From NCBI GenBank assembly GCA_964019425.1, contig OZ025793.1, positions 1,054,001 to 1,118,000 of the forward strand: a DNA stretch of 64,000 nucleotides. The letters run 5' to 3'. Shown here piece by piece: positions 12,112-21,661 of this stretch. The stretch's first letter is position 1. Each line of letters begins with the position of its first letter. Made by a program: the position numbers and the translations under genes. This DNA comes from Flectonema sp. DT1601 (taxonomy: Eukaryota; Euglenozoa; Diplonemea; Diplonemida; Diplonemidae). The notes below the pieces were generated by a model. It was not told where the DNA came from. It made no database searches and saw only the letters and a program-made list of their open reading frames with translations.

Positions 12112-15100
12112 ATGATACCAATCGAATCTTTGGAAGAAAAATTACGAAAAGGTGATTGTGATGAGTTGAAGCCGATACTACAAAATGGGATAAAAGAGAG
12201 AATATTCAGAGAAGCGATTAAGAACGTGTACTTTACTGAATCTACTGAGAGTGGCTATGATATAAAACAACTACTACACATCGTAGTGAAGATACAATCA
12301 CCACAGCTAATTGAACTCATATTAGATAAGGCGGATGAGGAGGTGATTGACGAAACCACCTTGCTCCTGGCTGTTGAATATAATAATCACCTCGAACTCA
12401 TACTAAATAAACTATCCGACGATAAAAAATCACTCATAAAGGATACAATTTCAAGCATAGTTGAAAAAGAGATGAGTGCTGACGATCAGTTGATATTATT
12501 ATTTAAATATGTCACTTGGGAACATTTCAAACTAATTATACGAAAACAGAGAAACAATAAAGAAATAGCAGCATGGTCACTACTAGTGGCTAGAAGTGGT
12601 AACAATTCTTTAATGAATAACTGGCTTCAGAGTGATGTACCACCTGACTTAACAATCACCACCAAAGCTAACAAGTCAAATGTCTTACATGAAGCTTGTT
12701 CGTCAGGGTCAGATGAAATGGTAGAGTTGCTACTCAAGAAAATGGAAAAAGAACAAATAATTTCATTAAACTCGGAGGGGAAAACTCCGCTTCTAAATGC
12801 ATCAAAAAGTGGGATCGGTCATTTTACATTACATCAACTGTTCAGGTCATACAATTCTAATATCAAAAAATTTAAAAAGCTTGTCGAAGATAAAAATATC
12901 TCCTTGTATAATGATAATAAAAAACTGTTTGAGATGTCAGGTAAAAATTCAGAAATTTCAATATGGGTTTCTAATCACCGTTCTAAATCGTCATCCCCTG
13001 ACGTGTGCCAAGAAATAAAGAAATCGGAGAGTGACCCTTGTATGACTGCAGACACTACGTCTCATAATATTCCTTATGACAGTAAACCCACCGCGTTGGT
13101 CTCTTCGTGCTTTGATCAGAATGAACCAGACTGTAAATTATTTGAATGGAAAAAACTTAACGGAAGGGATCGTTACCAAAGTTTCATCAACACGCTATTG
13201 CTAGCAACAGTACGTTTATGGAATAAAATCAATTCATATGAACCAAAAGCACACGAAGATATCAACTCATACAAAGAGGCGTATCCTAATGAAGGTACAA
13301 ACCCAGCTAACCTCGCAGCATTATTTGGAAGTACTCCAGAAGATGCCTTGGAGATGTTTTTAGCTGTGTGGTGCTACACAACTGCTAGCTTTTACGAAGC
13401 ATCAGGCATAAGAAGAACCATGACAAATATTGCAGCAGGCGATGCAAGTGAAGAAGACCAACGCAGGTCAAGGTTTTTGCATCCTGTCATTTATCATTTG
13501 CGACAACTATTGCTTCGACTCCCTCGAGAGGATGGTGTCCGACGTAGAGGTGATAAGGCAGCGAAGTCAGAGAAGTATAATGCCGAAAGGTCGATAAGTT
13601 TTCCCTACTTCGTATCTACTTCGTCTAGCGTTGATATTGTTATGAATACATTCATGGAGGGATCGTATCGCGATGCTTGTTACGTTATCGTTATTGGATG
13701 TGGTGCTGACGTGGCACATTTCTCTAGCAATGAGAAAACAGAGAAGGAGGTCTTGTTTTGTCCTGATTTTAAGTTTACAGTACTGAAAAAGTGGAATTCT
13801 AGCTTGCTTAGACACTTTGGATGCACTCACGACGTGGTAGTTATTGTTCAAGATACTCCCCGAGAAAGAAAAGAAGAAATGGAACACATTCGAATAGCAC
13901 TCTCAGATATGATGCAATTCTTATTCTATAACTTTAAAAGTAGATATGTAGAACCTCGATTATGCAAGAATTTGAAAGAAATATCATTGGATGATCTTAT
14001 CAAGGGGTTGCAAAATGAAAAAGATATCCAACCAGTTGTGATACAGTCAGATGCTGGTGAGGGAAAAACAGCGGCTGTCATCGCTATTGCGAACAGACTT
14101 TTTACGAAAGGATACTTTTGTTTGTTTGTATCCATGGCAGCAATAGAAAATGCATTCGACAAACACGTCATTGATGATTACATAAATGAAAAATGTCTAA
14201 CTGATAAATGTACTGCAGAGCACCTAGTGAAACAATACAAACTTGTCGTAATCCTCGATTCCTTAGACGAGGGAACTGCTATTCCCGAATCAAGCGAAAT
14301 GCTGACCCTCCGTCAACTTAATCCAGACTACCTCGGAAACTCCAAAACTCAAATAATAATAACTTGTAGAACTGAATACTTGTCTCAGAGGCATCTCACA
14401 CCGAAGAGTCTTCTTGGTGATAATGCTGTGTCTTATCGCTTACTTCCTTTTAACGATGACCAAAAAGATGAATTTGAGAAGAAGATGGTGCGTGAGGCTA
14501 TTAAATTGGAGGACCCTTCACCGGATACTATATTGAATCATGATCCTTGTAAGGCTGTAAAAGAAACTGTGAACAGTTTACGAAGAAGAGGACTTTGGAA
14601 TGTTTTGTGCAATCCACAAGTATTATATATGGCAATTAAGGCTGGTACTACGTATAACAATACTTCCGATATATACGAGAACTATATTAACTACTACGTA
14701 GGCTCTCAATTAGACGAAGCCGAACGTGACGCGAAAAGAAAAGAAGAATCTAAAAGTGACGTACTTAAAAAAGAAGTATCTAAAAATGAAAAAGAGATAG
14801 CTGAGGATAAAGAAATAGCTAGGCGTAAAGACGTTTCGAGGATAAAGAACTCCATGATCCATTTAGCTATAAGAATGCTGAAGATGAATCGATGGGAAGG
14901 AGCGCTGTCGAATTACTTTAAAGATGAAGACAACTTACGGGAAGTTGTGAAGAGTGACTTAAAATATTCTCCAGTATTCTACGAAGAAGACGTAGTTCGA
15001 TTTCAGCATAAGACGCTGCCCGAATATTTAGTTGCGAGTTACATTGCCGGAAGCTCACCAGTCACTGATGGCATAGCCAACCTCCCTCTTTTGAAGGAGG

Positions 15101-17403
15101 TTCTTTCTGTTCGACCGTTTGCCATAACCGACATTGGGATCCTAAGTCAGCATAGGCTTCTGTTACAAAACCTCAACAGTGGAACCCATTCTAAATTATC
15201 GGAAGCCACATTGAAATCCACATTATTTTTAATGAATTTAGTTACGGAAGCAAAAAAAAAGACCAGTAATGCGATGCTTTCTGCGGCAAGCAATGCTTTT
15301 TCGTTGTTGGCTTCTTCGGGTGAGACGTTTTTTAATCAAGACTTGTCGTTTTTGACATTGAAGGAAGCTAGTCTTGCGGACTGTTGTTTGGTACAAACGA
15401 ATTTTAAAAACGTGAAATTTGAGAAATGTGATTTCAGGAGATGTCAACTGATAGAATGCAACTTGACGGGTTCTGAGGTGTTGCAACCAATTTTCGATAT
15501 GACGCTCCCTCCAATCACTGTGGGGACGAAGGCCAGATCGATATTTACTCGAAACGGAGATTTCATTATAGTATCCACAGGGGATGTAAAATTATATTCT
15601 ACGACTTCCGGGGCCGTTATCAATGTCGCTACTCCCTTCAAAACAGAATACTCCGAGGTTACAAACATTGCTTGCAGCAATACCGATGACAATAAAGATA
15701 TTGTTATTGCTGCTTGCTCTAATGCAACTCAGGATAAGGCATCTGCCGTAGTATTTTGGATGCCCTTTTCTAAAGAAGTGAATCCAAAGCTAAAGCCAAT
15801 TATATATGGTAAGGGCGACTACCGTTTCTGCGAGGTATCGTTCTCACCTGATAATTCTCACTTAGCTGTTGCAGCTGAACGTGGAGATACACCTTGCCTG
15901 TTAGTTTGGGAGGTAGAAGGAGAGGCACATGGAAAGAAAATTCTTACAGAATTTGCGCGTGAGGCTACGGGTAACTATCCTAGTGTGCGGTACACTTCAT
16001 CAAAAACAAGTCTCCTTGTTTGTGTCTTAGGTGATGAGATAATAATAAGGAAGTATGACAACAAGCAAGGACATTACACTTCGGTATTTAGCCCAATTAA
16101 TAACAACCCACTTCTAATAGCAGTCCCGCCATGTGGTGGAGGGAGCGATGTTTGTTTCGCATCACTACACAAGAATGAAGAGGGTCATTACAAAGTTCAT
16201 ATTTGGGATGGTGATTGTATCAACACACACATTTTTGAAGGAAGTTGTGGAGGATTAGCACTCTCAGATTGTGGATCGTATGTTGCATGTGGTGGGGACA
16301 AGGAAATCACAATCCGAAACTTCGAGGGAAATATTGTGGAAAATTTCAAAGGTCATACCTGCGAAGTCAGGTCTGTAAATTATTCTAGCAAAGGTCACTT
16401 AACAACTGCAGGTCACAGCCTTGATGATGACACAGTCGGACTATGGAGTACTTCTGGATTATCTCGTCATCTTCAAGAGGGTCATACTGAAAGAGTTACT
16501 CACATATCTATCTGTTCTCAATTCTTAGCCAGCAGTGACGAAGACGGACTCGTAATTATCTGGAACCATGAGACCGGTGCGCAACTCCGAAGCCTACGAC
16601 CCCACAAAAACATTACTTCAGTTAATCTTACTGAGGATTACCTAGTTACTTCTTCAGCAGAGGAACTGAAATACTTCGACAGAAACACTTGGGAACCTCG
16701 CAGTAGGAAAATGTCCATCAAGTGCACAGCAGTTCAAATTATAGGTGACCAAACACTTATAGTTATTGCGTTTGGGACAACGATACAAGTTGTGAAAATA
16801 GAACCGAAAGAAGGTTTCGAAGACTTGTATACCAACACTGTGGAAGAAGCAATCGTGGACATAGCATGCTCAGACACATACATCGCCCTCGCTACCGAAA
16901 AGATAATTCTCCTTAATTGGAAGTACGAAATCAGTGATTGCGAGTTGGCTGTTCAAGCAGGGATAAAAACAAAACCGCTCATGATCACGTTTACACACGG
17001 TGGAAGCTACCTACTCATCCAGGGCAAGTGCATTAGCAAATGGGAAAAGGACCATCAGGAGTGGAAAAAAGTAGGGGAGTTTCGGGGCAATTCTCGTGTC
17101 CGCCCTGTTTTAGTACCTCAGGGCAACTCAGTGATTAGTACCAAAGGCAAGTGCATTCACGAAGAAAACACTGAAGTTTCCTTTTGTGCGCACTTCAAAC
17201 TAATCAACGCTATTGCTGCCTCGCCTGATGGCAATGTTTTAATGTCAGCATCTGACAACATACGAGTGTGGCGGCGAAATGATGATGGCAAATGGGAAAT
17301 GAAGCGCAATCTGGGAGAGATAGCAAGGTTTCAGGTCTTAGGTACCGTCAAAGGCATGGCTCAAACACCAGCCAAGGCAATGTTTGAGGCATCAATTATG
17401 TAA
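12112..17403 (+). CDS. NLR-like protein: ankyrin, ADP-ribosyltransferase, NACHT, pentapeptide and WD40
   Basis: 1763 residues in one uninterrupted frame. Residues 184-250 contain ankyrin-like repeats. Residues 344-590 form an R-S-E class ADP-ribosyltransferase domain: an Arg cluster at 477-479, the S-T-S motif at 502-504 and the catalytic E544-K-E546 followed by VLF. These proteins transfer ADP-ribose from NAD+ to a protein side chain. A NACHT NTPase follows with Walker A SDAGEGKT at 646-653, Walker B D716-S-L-D719-E720 and an Arg at 753 in ITCRTEYL. Residues around 1080-1122 have the A(D/N)Lxx-like spacing of pentapeptide repeats. From about 1130 to the end there are degenerate WD40 repeats (for example FKGHTCEVRSV and GHTERVTHI). 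This is the layout of a STAND/NLR sensor, with an effector enzyme N-terminal to the switch NTPase and a C-terminal ligand-sensing propeller. The catalytic and nucleotide-binding residues look intact. No transmembrane segment or signal peptide is seen. The target and trigger are unknown. Confidence 0.85.
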   Translation: MIPIESLEEKLRKGDCDELKPILQNGIKERIFREAIKNVYFTESTESGYDIKQLLHIVVKIQSPQLIELILDKADEEVIDETTLLLAVEYNNHLELILNKLSDDKKSLIKDTISSIVEKEMSADDQLILLFKYVTWEHFKLIIRKQRNNKEIAAWSLLVARSGNNSLMNNWLQSDVPPDLTITTKANKSNVLHEACSSGSDEMVELLLKKMEKEQIISLNSEGKTPLLNASKSGIGHFTLHQLFRSYNSNIKKFKKLVEDKNISLYNDNKKLFEMSGKNSEISIWVSNHRSKSSSPDVCQEIKKSESDPCMTADTTSHNIPYDSKPTALVSSCFDQNEPDCKLFEWKKLNGRDRYQSFINTLLLATVRLWNKINSYEPKAHEDINSYKEAYPNEGTNPANLAALFGSTPEDALEMFLAVWCYTTASFYEASGIRRTMTNIAAGDASEEDQRRSRFLHPVIYHLRQLLLRLPREDGVRRRGDKAAKSEKYNAERSISFPYFVSTSSSVDIVMNTFMEGSYRDACYVIVIGCGADVAHFSSNEKTEKEVLFCPDFKFTVLKKWNSSLLRHFGCTHDVVVIVQDTPRERKEEMEHIRIALSDMMQFLFYNFKSRYVEPRLCKNLKEISLDDLIKGLQNEKDIQPVVIQSDAGEGKTAAVIAIANRLFTKGYFCLFVSMAAIENAFDKHVIDDYINEKCLTDKCTAEHLVKQYKLVVILDSLDEGTAIPESSEMLTLRQLNPDYLGNSKTQIIITCRTEYLSQRHLTPKSLLGDNAVSYRLLPFNDDQKDEFEKKMVREAIKLEDPSPDTILNHDPCKAVKETVNSLRRRGLWNVLCNPQVLYMAIKAGTTYNNTSDIYENYINYYVGSQLDEAERDAKRKEESKSDVLKKEVSKNEKEIAEDKEIARRKDVSRIKNSMIHLAIRMLKMNRWEGALSNYFKDEDNLREVVKSDLKYSPVFYEEDVVRFQHKTLPEYLVASYIAGSSPVTDGIANLPLLKEVLSVRPFAITDIGILSQHRLLLQNLNSGTHSKLSEATLKSTLFLMNLVTEAKKKTSNAMLSAASNAFSLLASSGETFFNQDLSFLTLKEASLADCCLVQTNFKNVKFEKCDFRRCQLIECNLTGSEVLQPIFDMTLPPITVGTKARSIFTRNGDFIIVSTGDVKLYSTTSGAVINVATPFKTEYSEVTNIACSNTDDNKDIVIAACSNATQDKASAVVFWMPFSKEVNPKLKPIIYGKGDYRFCEVSFSPDNSHLAVAAERGDTPCLLVWEVEGEAHGKKILTEFAREATGNYPSVRYTSSKTSLLVCVLGDEIIIRKYDNKQGHYTSVFSPINNNPLLIAVPPCGGGSDVCFASLHKNEEGHYKVHIWDGDCINTHIFEGSCGGLALSDCGSYVACGGDKEITIRNFEGNIVENFKGHTCEVRSVNYSSKGHLTTAGHSLDDDTVGLWSTSGLSRHLQEGHTERVTHISICSQFLASSDEDGLVIIWNHETGAQLRSLRPHKNITSVNLTEDYLVTSSAEELKYFDRNTWEPRSRKMSIKCTAVQIIGDQTLIVIAFGTTIQVVKIEPKEGFEDLYTNTVEEAIVDIACSDTYIALATEKIILLNWKYEISDCELAVQAGIKTKPLMITFTHGGSYLLIQGKCISKWEKDHQEWKKVGEFRGNSRVRPVLVPQGNSVISTKGKCIHEENTEVSFCAHFKLINAIAASPDGNVLMSASDNIRVWRRNDDGKWEMKRNLGEIARFQVLGTVKGMAQTPAKAMFEASIM

Positions 17404-17678
17404 CGACATCATTACAAACTTATTTGATTATTATTTATGAATTGAATACAGTTCATAGACAGTGATCTATTATTTTAATACAAAACGGATCGAAGTATTA
17501 GATTATTTTGTTTCCTGTGAAAGCTTACATCATTGGTCACAAATAACAGTTTACTAAACTTCTGCTTCTACAGGACAGAGATGAATATTAAAATGGTTTC
17601 TGTTTTTTTTTTTTTACTTTTTATCAAGTGTGCCTTTAAACTAACATCATTATCACATTCAAAGATAAATATAATTAT

Positions 17679-19403
17679 ATGCCTCTGTGTAGTATTTGCA
17701 ACACACCTGCGCTTTCTGGGGTTTGTAACAGCTGTAGTAACACCCCAGCGTGTGGGAGATGCCGAACGCTACTCTCTTCCATTGAAATAAAGTGGAGAAC
17801 CGGTCTTTGTGATAACTGCTACACTAGTAAGCCTAGTCATCAACCACAGTGTGGATTATGTAACGCAAACTTAACACATAAAGAACAAGGATATCAAACT
17901 GGTTTATGCGACACCTGCCATGACAAGAAAACAGCAGCAAAACAACAGCAAATTCAACAACAGCTTACTGATAAAGTTAAGGGAAGACTAAGTACCACAT
18001 GTGATTCATGCCAAAGTGCATCACCAGATTCCATTAAAGCAAATGGTCTGTGTGATACCTGCCGATCTAATAAAGTAATGCAAGTAATCCCGACAATAAC
18101 AACTGTTAGAAATCTTTCATTAGAAGATGTGGCTTTTTGTATTTCCACAGGAACATTGCCGCCGGATGCGAAATTTCCTGAAACGGTGTACGGAAGAGTT
18201 CACTGCTATCGAAATGATACGACGGTTGACAAGATAAGTAAAGGAACTATATTACCAAATGATAGGCCGACTACTTTTGTTTTAGGCCCATCAGGTTTAG
18301 AAACTTGTGTAGGCAAGCGCTTTGACGCCCTGACAGCAGCAGGTTTGTCAAAGGAACATGTGGTCTCTCAGATTCAAAAAAAACGTATGTTTGGAATGTT
18401 ACTTTTTGAAACTCAACCAAACTTATGTCCCATTACTGCCGACTGGAGTGGACTATGGTCTCTTTGCAAACATCATTACCCAGCAGTGTGGAAACTGTTA
18501 CAGATTCACACTACGTACCTGTCAGCTGTTAGTTGGCAAGACTTGAGTGACGGTCGGTTTAAAGAAACAGTCACAGCCGCATTGAAGTGTGGCCTGTCAC
18601 CTTCTGCTGCATACTTGGCATCAAATAATACTGCTCTTGATGCAAGGATGTGGCTTGCCTATGAAATCTATTGTTCAGAGCTTTACACAGGCAACGGTTG
18701 GACTGTTGACGATAATGGTAAAAGACAGCTGAAAGAGTATTTCGTAAACAATGCTCCATTGTCAATGGTAAAGAACTGGAAGTGGGTTGAAATTCCTGTA
18801 TCGTTGTCCGAAGCAGCGACAGCACCTGCACCTCAAACATGGAGCATGCAGAAAAAGAATTGCGAACTCGTTGAGGTTCAGAGAGGTACGGCAGAGTTTA
18901 ATTCAGTAGTAGCACGCATGCATGAAACTTTATCTAAAACTGTATTGAAGATTGAGAGAGTTCAAAATGTTATGTTGTGGCAGAATTATTGTAATGAAAA
19001 AGAGCAGGTGTCACGTTGGAATGGAAAACCTGCACGCGAGCTTCGACTCTTTCATGGAACGTCTTCTGCGAGTCCTGATTGTATCTACGCTTCACAAACG
19101 GGTTTTGATATGAGGTTTTGTAGATCTGGTCTTTGGGGGATAGCTGTATACTTCGCTCAGAATGCAGCATATTCTGACTCTTACAGCTACCAGAATGGTC
19201 CTCACCGTCAATTCTTTCTCGCATCTGTCATAGTTGGAGATGCCTATCAATGCTCTACCGATGGATCACTGCGAATGCCTCCATTAAAGACAGGAACTAC
19301 TACTCGATATGATTCTGTAACTGGGAACACTGGAGGCAGTGACGTGTTTATGATTTACTCAAATGGAAGAGCTTACCCTGAATATTTAATAACATATCAG
19401 TAG
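17679..19403 (+). CDS. PARP-type ADP-ribosyltransferase with four tandem zinc-ribbon-like modules
   Basis: 574 residues. The N-terminus has four CxxC...CxxC units: C4/C7-C16/C19, C25/C28-C44/C47, C58/C61-C77/C80 and C108/C111-C125/C128. Three of them end GLCDxC, so they probably arose by duplication of a zinc-binding module. The C-terminal domain (about 440-574) is a PARP catalytic fold. His459 is in LFHGT, Tyr491 in AVYFA, and Glu568 in the terminal AYPEYLITYQ, which is nearly the tankyrase ending. The H-Y-E triad is therefore complete, as in polymer-forming PARPs. The middle part (130-440) is unrecognised. It probably modifies proteins or nucleic acids with ADP-ribose from NAD+. Its gene lies 275 bp after the NLR-like gene, which carries a different class of ADP-ribosyltransferase. 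Confidence 0.85.
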   Translation: MPLCSICNTPALSGVCNSCSNTPACGRCRTLLSSIEIKWRTGLCDNCYTSKPSHQPQCGLCNANLTHKEQGYQTGLCDTCHDKKTAAKQQQIQQQLTDKVKGRLSTTCDSCQSASPDSIKANGLCDTCRSNKVMQVIPTITTVRNLSLEDVAFCISTGTLPPDAKFPETVYGRVHCYRNDTTVDKISKGTILPNDRPTTFVLGPSGLETCVGKRFDALTAAGLSKEHVVSQIQKKRMFGMLLFETQPNLCPITADWSGLWSLCKHHYPAVWKLLQIHTTYLSAVSWQDLSDGRFKETVTAALKCGLSPSAAYLASNNTALDARMWLAYEIYCSELYTGNGWTVDDNGKRQLKEYFVNNAPLSMVKNWKWVEIPVSLSEAATAPAPQTWSMQKKNCELVEVQRGTAEFNSVVARMHETLSKTVLKIERVQNVMLWQNYCNEKEQVSRWNGKPARELRLFHGTSSASPDCIYASQTGFDMRFCRSGLWGIAVYFAQNAAYSDSYSYQNGPHRQFFLASVIVGDAYQCSTDGSLRMPPLKTGTTTRYDSVTGNTGGSDVFMIYSNGRAYPEYLITYQ

Positions 19404-19645
19404 TCTGTGTTTGTTATTAATTGTCTTTTCTTGTCCTTTTATCCTTGCTATACAGATGCTTTATATCTCCCTAGCCTAACTGAGTCTCTGTAGCAGCCTG
19501 CTAGACAGTCACCTAACAAGGGAATTATTCCTGACTAGTCTGGTGTATTTCAAATTTTATTTGTGTCTTTTATGCGAACGCCTTGAAAAGGATCTTCTCT
19601 CTTCGAGTGGTATTGATAAGTTCTTTATTAAGTTACACAATAATA

Positions 19646-21412
19646 ATGTCGGTTAAGGTTCCAGATGATAGTAATCAAAAAGTAATTGAAAGCGATGATT
19701 TATCAGATTTAGTTTGGGAAGGAAGTAGCAATCAATCTGGTGATGATGTTATCCAAGACTGTCAAACGTTAGACGCAACTAATGCTGTTCGAAAGATGAA
19801 ATGGACACCCATGTTATACAGACGTCCAATCGTCCCAATTGCTGGGATGGGAAGGAGTTGTCCAAATGCGATGACAGCTTCGTCATTAGTCGCCTTCCGT
19901 GAGCAGCAAAAGTTAGTTCTATTTGGAGGTGTGGTCGGGACGGTTCCAAACAACAAAACTTGGCTTTATTCAATTCCTCAAAAAAAGTGGTGTTGTCTAC
20001 AAGAGGGAAGTCTAATGGCTACTTCAAAACGCACACAGGAAGACGAAGCTTTTTCAAAACGTAAATCAATAGCTGAAGTGTTTCCACCACCGAGATGTGG
20101 ACACTGTGCGGCAGTTGTAAGTAGTACCGAGATGATTGTATTTGGGGGTGCAGACATGTCAACAAGTACTTACTATAATGACCTATGGTGTTTTGATATA
20201 CTAACATATACCTGGAAGATGATGGACGCTGGAGGAATAAAACCACGACCTCGATGGATGTTTGCAATGGCAAGTGTTGAAAGCAGAGTCTTTATTCACG
20301 GAGGTGAGACATCACAGTATGAGCTGCTGGAAGATCTACAAGTGTATGAACATGATCCAGAGGGAGAGTTTATAGCAACTATTCTAACAGATGTTGAACC
20401 GGAGAGTCTCTCAACCATCATTCAACAATCAATAGCAACTGACTCTGCAAAGGGTTCAGCTTGTAGTGTATTTGGTAAGAGAGGATATCGTGTCGTTGAC
20501 CTGACTGTTACTGCTCAACAGTCACCTCCATCAGTTGCGATCCGTCTTTGTGTTGATACTAAAATGAGTCAAACTTCAGTATCAGTAATTCATGAACTCA
20601 TATCAACCATAACAGGATGTGATATGAGTTGTTTTGTTGGAATTCGTGGAGCTCGTCGCACATGGATGCCTCTTCGAACTATTTATCCATCACCACCTGC
20701 CCGAATGATGCATTCTGGAGTAGCAATAAGCGATTCTATTGTAATGGTTGGAGGTAGTGGTGATCATCAAACATCTGACGTCTGGCTTCTTGAGTCTCGA
20801 AGTCTAATCTGGAAGGAGATAAAAACAACACCGGTTCCGGGTGAATTATTTCCAAAGTCTCCATTTCACCTTCCTAACGGTAACATTGGAACCTTAACAG
20901 GTCATGTCATTACTGCTTACGATAATATTGTAATAATTCACGGAGGTAAGCTTGATGGTAAACTCTGTGGTGAAAACTTATGGCTACTTGACTTAACAAC
21001 AGGCTGTTGGTGTTTGTCGGATGTGGTACTTCCAGAAGGTGCAAAAAAAGGAGATAAAACAGTAGTTCCTTCAGCAAGATGGAAACACGCAGTCTGTGCT
21101 ATGGTTCATATTGATGAAACAATTCTGATGGATAATTCTCGAGCTCTATCATCGTCATCATCACCCTCTTGTACCAACGATGTTTATCCACTTGGTGAAC
21201 AAGAAATCAGCTCATTGCGGGCGATACTTGCTCAAGAACGCCAAGAACTTCGATTAAAAAGCAACTATGTCGGTCTTCTTTGCTCTGAAGGCAACATCCC
21301 CCACATGAAATCAACGTTGTATTGTGTTATATGGGGAGGAGCTAATCAGAATAGAAAGTCGAGTGATCTCTGGATGCTGCAACTTGTTAAGGAAGACACA
21401 GGACAGGTTTGA
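19646..21412 (+). CDS. Kelch-repeat protein
   Basis: 588 residues from the ATG at 19646. The upstream frame is open but has no ATG, and an acceptor-like AAG/CGAG region lies just before. At least five Kelch blades are visible by the pattern hydrophobic-G-G followed by a spaced Trp: VLFGGV, IVFGGADM, VFIHGGETS, VMVGGSGD and IIHGGKLD, each followed by DLW or DVW and a Trp strand. Together they form a beta-propeller for protein binding. A non-Kelch insert of about 100 residues interrupts the propeller around residues 245-345. It also has a Ser-rich loop near 500. No BTB, F-box or transmembrane segment is present. Function cannot be narrowed beyond a scaffold or adaptor. Confidence 0.8.
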   Translation: MSVKVPDDSNQKVIESDDLSDLVWEGSSNQSGDDVIQDCQTLDATNAVRKMKWTPMLYRRPIVPIAGMGRSCPNAMTASSLVAFREQQKLVLFGGVVGTVPNNKTWLYSIPQKKWCCLQEGSLMATSKRTQEDEAFSKRKSIAEVFPPPRCGHCAAVVSSTEMIVFGGADMSTSTYYNDLWCFDILTYTWKMMDAGGIKPRPRWMFAMASVESRVFIHGGETSQYELLEDLQVYEHDPEGEFIATILTDVEPESLSTIIQQSIATDSAKGSACSVFGKRGYRVVDLTVTAQQSPPSVAIRLCVDTKMSQTSVSVIHELISTITGCDMSCFVGIRGARRTWMPLRTIYPSPPARMMHSGVAISDSIVMVGGSGDHQTSDVWLLESRSLIWKEIKTTPVPGELFPKSPFHLPNGNIGTLTGHVITAYDNIVIIHGGKLDGKLCGENLWLLDLTTGCWCLSDVVLPEGAKKGDKTVVPSARWKHAVCAMVHIDETILMDNSRALSSSSSPSCTNDVYPLGEQEISSLRAILAQERQELRLKSNYVGLLCSEGNIPHMKSTLYCVIWGGANQNRKSSDLWMLQLVKEDTGQV

Positions 21413-21639
21413 ATTGAGGACATCATCACTTGTGTTCTTGTAAAAAGCTGTGCGTACGTCGTTTCTCATTTACAATTATATTATTTTTTAATATTCCTTT
21501 TTTTTTTTTTTTTAATTGTTGATAGTTCATTCGTGTTGTTTATCTATTTTTATATTTTTAGACAGACTAATGGCCAGCTAGACAATTCATCAGTTCGTCT
21601 TTGCAGACGAAATACTACGGACGCTACTAAATAATGTTT

Positions 21640-21650
21640 CTTCTTTTCAG
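21640..21650 (+). promoter_or_regulatory. Probable trans-splice acceptor of the aldo/keto reductase gene
   Basis: TTCTTCTTTTCAG-type tract ending at 21650, 11 nt before the ATG, with CTACTAA (a branch-like element) at 21624-21630. It fixes the start codon at 21662. Confidence 0.6.
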
Positions 21651-21661
21651 CTCCTTCCATA

